Below are positions 7,789 through 14,383 of a stretch of DNA of 23,442 bases, piece by piece. This DNA is from Trichomonas tenax (lineage: Eukaryota > Parabasalia > Trichomonadida > Trichomonadidae), in contig JALKBU010000820.1 in assembly GCA_023091735.1 (NCBI GenBank), positions 1-23,442 of the forward strand, in the 5' to 3' direction. The stretch's first letter is position 1. Each line of letters starts with the position of its first letter. The notes beneath the pieces are model-generated. The model saw only the letters and a program-made list of their open reading frames with translations, was not told the origin of the DNA and searched no databases. A program made the position numbers and the translations under genes.

Positions 7789-8856
7789 ATGAGTAATAAT
7801 AATAAAGATGACGAAGATCAGCCAATTATCATTTCAAAGCTCAATAGAACACGAAATACGCGAATAAGACAAAAATCACAAGAGATTCAGGAAGATAAAA
7901 CAGAAGATAAGCAAAAATTCGAAATTGCACCTCCAAAGCAGCCATGTGCACCACCTGATGGTTCTAGAAGGAGAAATACAAGAATTCCTAAAGCAAAATC
8001 AGATTTATCGAATGAAAAAATAAAATCCGCACGAGAACCTCAAAAAGATACAGACTCAAAGATCACCGAAGAAGAAAAACTTGCTACACCACCTCAAGAG
8101 GAAATAAAAATAACTACTGAAGAAAATAATGAATCAGTCATTATAAACGAAAGCCAAATAGTGGAAACAGAAGAGGAGGCCAAGGTATCATTAAGTGAAA
8201 GTGCTCAACCTGAACCTCAACAAAATCCAATTTCAACTCAAGAAAATCAACATACAGAACAAAACATAGTGCATTCAGGTTCAGAAGTAACAAATGCTGT
8301 TGAATTTGCATTAACATTGGTTAAAGACACAATTTCATCGAAAATTATTACATTCACAAAAGAAAATGATGTTTTGTTCACAGGGAAGAGGCACAGAAAC
8401 GAATTTTATATCAACGAAGGTCCAGAATGTCATATTTCTGGTTCTCATGATTATTCAATTAAATATATCAAAGCAGAAGATTCATGGAAACTATATTCTT
8501 TACCAAAACACAAACCAATGTTAACAATGAAGAAGCACATGGTTAACATTCGTCTAACTAAAATAAAATCAGTCGATATAATGATGTTTGATATTGACTG
8601 CATAACTGATAATGAAACTATCAAATTGCACACCATGGTTCCGAGAAACAGAAATGGTTCTCTTGTATTGAAATTTGGTAATAAATTTGTTAAAAATTCA
8701 GCAAAGAATTTGATTCTTCTCGATGCCACACAGAGGAAGATACTAGAAATCTTCATGGTTGCCGACAACTACATGAGAATTGATCTAACTCGACCTCTTG
8801 ATATTCCGGAATTATATCTTAGTGCAATATCCTTCATTAACTGGTTTGCACATTGA
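7789..8856 (+). CDS. Tubby-like C-terminal domain protein with a charged low-complexity N-terminus
   Basis: Protein of 355 residues. Residues 1-180 are polar, rich in Glu, Lys, Gln and Thr, probably disordered. They contain two copies of a basic motif, RTRNTRI (about 20-26) and RRRNTRI (about 60-66). From about 190 to the end the order of motifs matches a degenerate tubby domain: SHDYSIKYIKAE, SLVLKFGNKFVKNSAKNLIL (compare the GRVT.ASVKNFQL segment of tubby), KILEIFMVADNYMRIDLTRP (compare VLQFGKV...F.LD.RYPL) and LYLSAISF (compare AFAIALSSF). Tubby domains usually bind phosphoinositides at the plasma membrane; whether this diverged, shortened copy does so is unknown. The ATG at 7789 is the first in frame. 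Confidence 0.65.
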   Translation: MSNNNKDDEDQPIIISKLNRTRNTRIRQKSQEIQEDKTEDKQKFEIAPPKQPCAPPDGSRRRNTRIPKAKSDLSNEKIKSAREPQKDTDSKITEEEKLATPPQEEIKITTEENNESVIINESQIVETEEEAKVSLSESAQPEPQQNPISTQENQHTEQNIVHSGSEVTNAVEFALTLVKDTISSKIITFTKENDVLFTGKRHRNEFYINEGPECHISGSHDYSIKYIKAEDSWKLYSLPKHKPMLTMKKHMVNIRLTKIKSVDIMMFDIDCITDNETIKLHTMVPRNRNGSLVLKFGNKFVKNSAKNLILLDATQRKILEIFMVADNYMRIDLTRPLDIPELYLSAISFINWFAH

Positions 8857-9500
8857 ACTTCTTGTGTATTATTATATCATCATATTTGTTATTTAATATT
8901 ATGTTTGTAAATTGCAAAAGTTAATAATCACTGATTCTTCCCAAAACCATCAATGATCTATGATTGAACTGTGTCCGAGAACTCAATAGGACAAGAAACA
9001 TTAACATAGATTGAGGAATGAGAGTACATCATTTGATTTCTCCGAAAAGACAAACCATTTAAGGACATAGTTTTGTAATACTCATAAACTCAACCAATAC
9101 AACAGATTCAGCCTATAGTCATTACCCAAAGCCGATTTTCATAAATCTGCCATGAAATTATCTTCACATATCTAACCAAAACCAGTATTTTTAGACATGG
9201 CATCACGAGCTCATACATGTTCCACTGTAATTAGCTTTTCCTTGATAAAAAGCGAAAACTTTTAAAGCGAAATTCATTCTCAGACATAAAACTCTGTGAT
9301 TAAATTCGATTTTAAAAACATTTCTCCTATTTTTGTGAGCAAAACAATTTTCGAGAGATAAACCATTTGCAAAATACGAATAAATGTGAAGAGAAAACAC
9401 TAAGAAATCAAATAACAATTGCCAATCATCGTTTTTGTACGACTTTTCATTTTTGGTTTATTTTTCGTGCTCTTTCATATGTAATTTATGATGAAATTTA
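8857..9500. other. Intergenic gap with a modest hairpin
   Basis: One inverted repeat at 8955-9012 pairs ATCTATG with CATAGAT and, inside it, TGTCC with GGACA, around a 12-base loop, with poorly matched sequence between. A 71-codon frame on the - strand (9203-9418) lacks protein character. No gene or known RNA recognised. Confidence 0.45.
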
Positions 9501-9509
9501 AACCGTTTG
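9501..9509 (-). promoter_or_regulatory. Inverted Myb-like motif upstream of the ammonium transporter
   Basis: AACCGTTTG is the exact reverse complement of the Rab upstream motif CAAACGGTT. It is 25 bases before the transporter ATG. Inferred regulatory role only. Confidence 0.4.
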
Positions 9510-9534
9510 TTAAACTGTAAACGATGACCATTAA

Positions 9535-10734
9535 ATGTTTTTGTTACTTCTTTCACTCGTTGCCTGCAATGGCCCGAAGCTCGATGACCGTGTCGTTGCA
9601 CCTTCAAACGGTGATATGGAGTCAACATACCCAAAGGTTGTCGATGTTTGGTTTATGACAATTATGTTTGCCTTCTTGATGATGTTCATCAAGAAGTACG
9701 AGTGGGGTGTTATGCTTGCTACACTTCTCTCCTCTGCTACAGTTTTCGTTGTTTACTCCTTCTTGAAGGCTGTCGTTTTCGGAATTCACGGTCACAGAGA
9801 GTTCTCTTATGAAGTTGCCGCTGAAGCCGTCCTCGCTGCCATCGCTTACGCTATTTCCATTGGTGTTTTCGTCGGCACAATCAAGTACTGGCAGTATATC
9901 ATGGTAGGCGTTATTTTTTCACTCGGCTTCTTCCTTGTTGACTGGCTCATCATCACTGAAGATATTGTCCGCGGCTGCGTCGACCCAGGAGGTGCAATCG
10001 CCGTCCACATGTTCGCTTGCTATTTCGGCATCGGTGTTGCTCTCGCTGTCCGTGAGAAACGTGTCGTTGGTGTTGAGTTCCACTTCACAACACACTCCGT
10101 CAACTGGCTCTGGCTCGCTGTCACACTCTTGTTCGTTCTTTGGCCATCATTCACATCCATCTTCTGGAAGGGCGAAGCTGCATGGGAAGACACAATCACA
10201 ACATACATGGCTGGCCTCGGTTCAATGATCTCCGCTTATTTCGCTGAGCTCGCTTGCAAGAAAGGTGGAAAGATTGATCCAGTTATCTATGCTGTCGCCC
10301 TCCTTGGTGGCTGCGTCGGTATCTCCACATCCCTCTTCATCGTCGGCCCATGGGGTGGCTTCCTTGTTGGTATCATCTCTGGCATTGTTTCTGTTTGTTC
10401 TTTCAACTTCCTCCACCCATTCCTCCAGAAGAAGCTCGGCATCGCTGATGTCATGGGTGTTCACAACCTTCACGGTGTTTGCTCGTGGGTTGCCACATTC
10501 GTTGGTCTCATTGCCGCTTATTGCAAGAAGTTCCCAGGCATCTGGACACTCGTCGGTGCTCTCATCTCATTCTCTATCTCACTCATTGCTGGTGTCATTG
10601 CCGGTGGTCTCGTTAGACTTACAAAGTGCGGCGAAATTCCGAACGACAAATTCATGCTCGACGAGGGTGATTTCATCTTCCCAGGCCTTGACGAAGAGAA
10701 GGAGGCTGAAAAGAAACCAGTTGAAGAGCTTTGA
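9535..10734 (+). CDS. Rh-type ammonium transporter (Amt/Mep/Rh family)
   Basis: Membrane channel of 399 residues that by family conducts ammonia/ammonium. Seen: a short hydrophobic N-terminus followed by about 11 membrane segments; CVDPGGAIAVHMFACYFGI near residue 150, which matches the Rh motif DAGG...HTFGAYFG and holds the conserved Asp and first pore His; and GVHNLHGVCSW near residue 307, matching the Rh segment GVHNLHG with the second pore His. These favour the Rh branch rather than bacterial AmtB. The C-terminal tail is acidic (FPGLDEEKEAEKK). Codon use is C-ending, consistent with good expression. An AATAAA/UAAA signal lies just after the stop at 10744-10749. Plausible role: export of ammonia from amino-acid catabolism (inference). 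Confidence 0.93.
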   Translation: MFLLLLSLVACNGPKLDDRVVAPSNGDMESTYPKVVDVWFMTIMFAFLMMFIKKYEWGVMLATLLSSATVFVVYSFLKAVVFGIHGHREFSYEVAAEAVLAAIAYAISIGVFVGTIKYWQYIMVGVIFSLGFFLVDWLIITEDIVRGCVDPGGAIAVHMFACYFGIGVALAVREKRVVGVEFHFTTHSVNWLWLAVTLLFVLWPSFTSIFWKGEAAWEDTITTYMAGLGSMISAYFAELACKKGGKIDPVIYAVALLGGCVGISTSLFIVGPWGGFLVGIISGIVSVCSFNFLHPFLQKKLGIADVMGVHNLHGVCSWVATFVGLIAAYCKKFPGIWTLVGALISFSISLIAGVIAGGLVRLTKCGEIPNDKFMLDEGDFIFPGLDEEKEAEKKPVEEL

Positions 10735-11245
10735 GGTTCTTCAAATAAAGTAGTACTTTATATTAATACTAAATCATAGATATTTTTCTCTTAAAGACAA
10801 TGTTTTATGCTGATTATTTCGTATAAAGAAATATGGTAAAGTGCGAGATATCGAAGTCGCTTACTCTGTATTGATGGAAAAATAATAATGAGAATTCATA
10901 TCAAAAGAAAAAAGATTTAATTACAAAAATCATCAACACATTCAAAATACTCGGCTAGGATTCGATATTTGACAGTTTACATAATTATAAAATATTTGAG
11001 CAATTCATTCAGGAAGGTACCAGCGTTCAATGATAAATCGAATCAACACATTGTTGCAAGGATAACGGCACGACAACGAAAGACAACGACATGAAGGAAA
11101 AACTCAAAAAATAATAAATTTTCAAAATAAATATCACCAATGAGAGTCGAAAACAATGCCGCATAAAAATTTTACATAATGATATTGAAAAAGTGCCGCT
11201 AAAATTGTTTTACAAGTATTCAAAAATTTTGGCCATCTTGGTTTA
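10735..11245. other. AT-rich intergenic gap
   Basis: Holds the transporter's probable poly(A) signal (10744-10749). Otherwise AT-rich with no gene, repeat or RNA recognised. Confidence 0.5.
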
Positions 11246-11307
11246 AAAGTGACGTGTTCGTGTCAAACCGTTTTTGTAATTTGTGTCAAACCGCTAATTT
11301 TGGCGGG
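11246..11307 (+). promoter_or_regulatory. Composite promoter-like block with duplicated GTGTCAAACCG
   Basis: Seen in order: AAAGTGACGTGTT (11246-11258), shared inverted with the enolase upstream region; GTGTCAAACCG at 11260-11270 and again at 11283-11293; AACCGTTT (11266-11273), the inverted Myb-like word; and TTTTGGCGGG (11298-11307), resembling an E2F site. The block ends 10 bases before the ATG at 11318. Such density of shared words argues for regulatory function. No factor can be assigned with certainty. Confidence 0.5.
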
Positions 11308-11317
11308 TTTTAATTTC

Positions 11318-11761
11318 ATGTCGAACGAATTGCCTGCGATGATTCAATCCATAGATCAACATACTCCAGCTGCAGCCCCGACGAAAGACGGCGCACAATG
11401 GCAAGACGGTTCATACAATAGTCAGTATCCACAGTTTTTCAACGGAATGCACGGCTCCTCTGAGATCATCCAACCAGTCGAGTCCACAGGCACCAAGGAA
11501 AAGGAGCGCATTGCTGAGCGTCTTGCTGGTTTCAACCCAAAGGATAACACTGTCTGGCATGAAATTACACAGAGATTCGGCGCAAGCATCAAGCAGCCTG
11601 AATTATTGAGCATTGCCAACGTTCTTGCCCAGAATGCAAATATCAAGTTAGATCGCGACGCAAAGAGGAGAAAATCTGTTCTTATTAAGTGGTTTGAGGA
11701 GAACTGGACATCAATTCGCCCATTCTTGGATTATGTTGTTCTTGAGGATAGCCACCAGTGA
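11318..11761 (+). CDS. Small unrecognised protein (147 residues)
   Basis: Start chosen at the first ATG (MSNELPAMIQ); upstream codons in the same frame lie within the promoter-like block. The N-terminal ~65 residues are polar and likely disordered (Gln, Pro and Ser, with QYPQFFNGMHG). The C-terminal ~85 residues look like a compact helical domain: ERIAERLAGF, VWHEITQRFG, ELLSIANVLAQNANI, DRDAKRRKSVLIKWFEENW and FLDYVVLED. The basic helix RDAKRRKS followed by WFEENW could suit a nucleic-acid or protein contact, but I do not recognise the family and assign no function. Codon use is like that of neighbouring real genes, so it is probably expressed. Confidence 0.75.
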   Translation: MSNELPAMIQSIDQHTPAAAPTKDGAQWQDGSYNSQYPQFFNGMHGSSEIIQPVESTGTKEKERIAERLAGFNPKDNTVWHEITQRFGASIKQPELLSIANVLAQNANIKLDRDAKRRKSVLIKWFEENWTSIRPFLDYVVLEDSHQ

Positions 11762-12436
11762 GAAGACGGTGTGATTTATTAGTTACTTTCTCGAATAGTA
11801 AGCAAATACAATTCCTTTTTTTTTGATTGATTAAACAAACAATATCATTTATTTATTTTTTCATAGCTGTTTCCATATTCACCATATAAGTCCCAAGTTA
11901 GTCTACTGCGTTCATTGCACGTTCGGCGTTCCTTGGTCCTAATTGTTAAATCGCAATATCCACCTTCCTCTCGTCACGTTGATATTGTATTTGGACGCGG
12001 TAACTTCCGATTTTGCGTGTCAAATGGCAGAATTAATGTCTTTTTTCTAAAACGAGGAGTTAACCTCCTAAACATAAAAAATCTAAAGAGGAATGCATTT
12101 GCGATGTAGGGGAGTCAGATTTTCATGTCAGAACGTATTTTCCTCTAACAAAAAAATGCCGCCAAAAATCATAAAAATCTAAATTCTGATTTTTATTTGT
12201 GATTTAATATTTATATTTTGTATAAATCAAAATTTACAGGACAAAAGTCCAAAAAAGTTATTTTTCGCCCAAAATATGACTCAAATTTTCGTTACATGCT
12301 GATTATCTCTTTTCTCCGATTTCATTCTATTAGAAATTTCATAGGCTTATTAATTTCACTGTGTTCTGGTTAAAATAGAAGAAATAAATTGTGTTATATT
12401 TAATCATGGCTAGATAGTAAAATGTTTATGGGTACT
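11762..12436. other. Convergent intergenic gap containing a GC-rich island
   Basis: Most is AT-rich, but 11881-12000 is about 45% G+C by hand count, well above other gaps here. It includes CCAAG/CTTGG pairing and repeated GCGTTC words, and AGGAG/CTCCT pairs around 12055-12069. A TTTTTT run follows at 12041-12046. A perfect 9-base inverted repeat ATAAAAATC/GATTTTTAT lies at 12171-12196, and GGACAAAAGTCC at 12239-12250. A 64-codon frame at 11915-12109 has no recognisable product. A non-coding RNA gene is possible but unidentified. Confidence 0.4.
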
Positions 12437-12871
12437 TTACAATTTGATGCGCTCTGGTTCGATCTTGAGCACTTCTGAGCATAATGAGCATGGATTGCTG
12501 ATTAAGAGTTTAGCAGGGTTTGTGCATGTGCAGATATGCATCTCTTTGACTGATGGAAGGACAACTCTGAAGGAAGAAGACAATCTATCCTCTACGTAAT
12601 CAAGCTTAGAATCATGGAAATATGCCAAAGATTGATCATCTAAGACAACTTTAGCACCATCTTGTTTGAAAACATTATCATTGTTACCAGCATGAGTGTC
12701 AAATCTGAAATTATACTGAATTTCTTCGACACCGATCTTCTTTAGATCGATTCTCAACATCTTCTTGTCGAACTCAGCGCCAAGGATCTTCTTAATCTGT
12801 GCTGCAGCGGCAGGAGTGACTTCGAAGGCGTGTTTTGGTGTTGAAAATCCACGAACTAAGCTTTCTAACAT
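12437..12871 (-). CDS. A-type Fe-S carrier (HesB/IscA)-like protein with hydrogenosomal presequence
   Basis: Protein of 144 residues. The N-terminus MLESLVRGFS resembles hydrogenosomal presequences (short, ML start, Arg before the cleavage site), with likely cleavage after GF. The body matches IscA/HesB: FEVTPAAAAQIKKIL, DGAKVVLDDQSLAYFHDSKLDYVED (compare KGVKVVVDGKSL..L.GT.LDFV) and SSSFRVVLPSVKE before the Cys motif. Usual A-type carriers bind Fe-S with C-(~64)-C-G-C. Here no Cys exists before residue 114, and the C-terminal motif is CTC (114, 116) followed by an extra CSLC (128-131). Fe-S transfer in the hydrogenosome is therefore inferred, with altered ligands. The upstream CCTCACAATC fits the initiator consensus, giving a leader under 10 bases. 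Confidence 0.75.
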   Translation of the reverse strand: MLESLVRGFSTPKHAFEVTPAAAAQIKKILGAEFDKKMLRIDLKKIGVEEIQYNFRFDTHAGNNDNVFKQDGAKVVLDDQSLAYFHDSKLDYVEDRLSSSFRVVLPSVKEMHICTCTNPAKLLISNPCSLCSEVLKIEPERIKL

Positions 12872-13090
12872 GATTGTGAGGTCAAAAATTTTCCCTATCG
12901 TAGATTTTTAGCTGGTCACTCAAAAAATTAGGGTGAATTTGGTGAATAAATCATACTTAGCCGTCAGAAAATCAGTAAAAACTGCTTCATTTTTGTAACC
13001 AAATATAGATCTATAATAAAATTGTAATCCCATTAAAAAGTTTTTTGTATTTGTCATGTAAATCGTAAGATTTGAGAGCGATTTGTCTAA

Positions 13091-13136
13091 TTGACAAGTA
13101 AAATAATAATTTTGACATTTTGACTTTGATTTGACA
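13091..13136 (+). promoter_or_regulatory. Three TTGACA words spaced about 20 bases apart
   Basis: TTGACA occurs at 13091, 13112 and 13131, about two helical turns apart, within 100 bases of the DMT transporter ATG. The first copy reads TTGACAAGTAAA, a 12-mer repeated before the next gene at 14356-14367. In a eukaryote this is not a bacterial -35 box; a shared transcription-factor site is the inference. Confidence 0.4.
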
Positions 13137-13187
13137 AAATTGGATATAAAAATTCAAATGATTACAAGGATTTAAAAGTTTTATATC

Positions 13188-14171
13188 ATGTCTAAGTTAT
13201 CAGATTATATAGTGCTTGGAATCCTTTCCATCTGCTATGGATCTGCTTACGCCTTCGTGTCAAAGGCGCTGAAGTACTACGAAGGGTCCGTTCTCAACTC
13301 GATGAGAATGTGGTTCGCTTTGTTCGGCGCCTTGGCAGTATTTTTCAGCAATTACCTGTTTTCCAGCGGATTTAATGTATCTTTAACACGCTACAAAACA
13401 CCAGCTCTCGCTTGCATGTTCTGCGGCATATTACACTACGGATTACCACATTCTTTGATATCTATCGCACAATCAACAATACCATCGACAATTGTTATTA
13501 TAGCACAGCCATTTATATCGATGCTTAGTCTTTTATTCTCTTCCGTTATGATTCCAGATGAGAAATTAACAATGTCGAAATTCTGCATACAATGCGTCGC
13601 TATTGCGGGTGCCACTATTACATCAATTCCGAATTTTTCGAATATTGACTTCGCCGCCGGCGGATTTAACTTATTCCATTATGTTTTACTTCTAGCTGCG
13701 CTTTTGTCATTCTCTTTCGGTGGCATCTTCATCAAAAAGTACCTACAGAACTGCAATTCGATATTAATGGCGGTCTATCAGTTATTTGGATCCGCTGTTT
13801 ATGCAACATTATTCTCTGTCTACAGAAACTCACTCGTAGGATACATAACAAGCATTATTGCGCCGGATTTGATTGCTCTTTTAAATCCGGTCATTCTCGG
13901 TGTCGGATTCACATGCTCAGCAACCTTCATGTCGGCTTATTGCATCAGAAAACTTGGTGTTACGATTACTGGTTTCTCTAACTACGGACAGATCGTTGTT
14001 GGAATAATCGTTGGTGTTTTCTTCATGGGTGAGTGGGATGCTTACAATTTCAAGGACTATGTAATTGCCATTGTCGGTGTCATTGTCCTTATTGTGTCCA
14101 TGGTTTTCGGTTTACTCAACAAAGACAAAGAGAAGACTGATGATCAAGAAAATCTCTTAACGCAGGACTGA
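13188..14171 (+). CDS. DMT superfamily (EamA-like) transporter
   Basis: Polytopic membrane protein of 327 residues with about 10 hydrophobic segments in two halves, the standard drug/metabolite transporter layout. Seen: first helix VLGILSICYGSAYAFVSKAL; HYGLPHSLISIAQSTIPSTI followed by AQPFISMLSLLF in the first half; and VGFTCSATFMSAYCIRKLGV then GFSNYGQIVVGIIVGVFFMGE in the second, placed like the conserved EamA helix pair. The C-terminus is charged and cytosolic (LLNKDKEKTDDQENLL). Substrate cannot be told from sequence. Family members move nucleotide sugars, amino acids or other metabolites across plasma or organelle membranes. Confidence 0.82.
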   Translation: MSKLSDYIVLGILSICYGSAYAFVSKALKYYEGSVLNSMRMWFALFGALAVFFSNYLFSSGFNVSLTRYKTPALACMFCGILHYGLPHSLISIAQSTIPSTIVIIAQPFISMLSLLFSSVMIPDEKLTMSKFCIQCVAIAGATITSIPNFSNIDFAAGGFNLFHYVLLLAALLSFSFGGIFIKKYLQNCNSILMAVYQLFGSAVYATLFSVYRNSLVGYITSIIAPDLIALLNPVILGVGFTCSATFMSAYCIRKLGVTITGFSNYGQIVVGIIVGVFFMGEWDAYNFKDYVIAIVGVIVLIVSMVFGLLNKDKEKTDDQENLLTQD

Positions 14172-14294
14172 GGGATGATATAATTTCTTTATATTACTGT
14201 TTATTCGGATATATTTCTGGTCAATTTATCTTTTCTCAATTGAATAATTTTTTTCGTAAAAAGATCAATTTGATTTTTGCTTACACAAATATGA

Positions 14295-14377
14295 TTTTGA
14301 CGTCAAAATATGATCACAGTTCAAGTTTAATGTATGATTGGTGAATTATGCCATTTTGACAAGTAAAGTGATTTGTC
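14295..14377 (+). promoter_or_regulatory. CRE-like palindrome and TTGACA/TGTCAA pair upstream of the Hsp70-like gene
   Basis: TTTTGACGTCAAAA (14295-14308) is a perfect 14-base palindrome with the TGACGTCA core recognised by CREB/ATF bZIP factors elsewhere. TTGACAAGTAAA (14356-14367) and TTTGTCAAAA (about 14373) follow. TCA in the latter is about 8 bases before the ATG. The regulatory role is inferred. Confidence 0.45.
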
Positions 14378-14383
14378 AAAATA

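Noticed and set aside
12188..12250. GGACAAAAGTCC and GATTTTTAT hairpins as rho-independent terminators
   Set aside because: Eukaryotic context; they lie in a convergent AT-rich gap and have no U-tract in the right place.
13091..13136. TTGACA as bacterial -35 promoter boxes
   Set aside because: Gene content, lack of ribosome binding sites and poly(A) signals show a eukaryotic genome, so a bacterial promoter reading is inappropriate.
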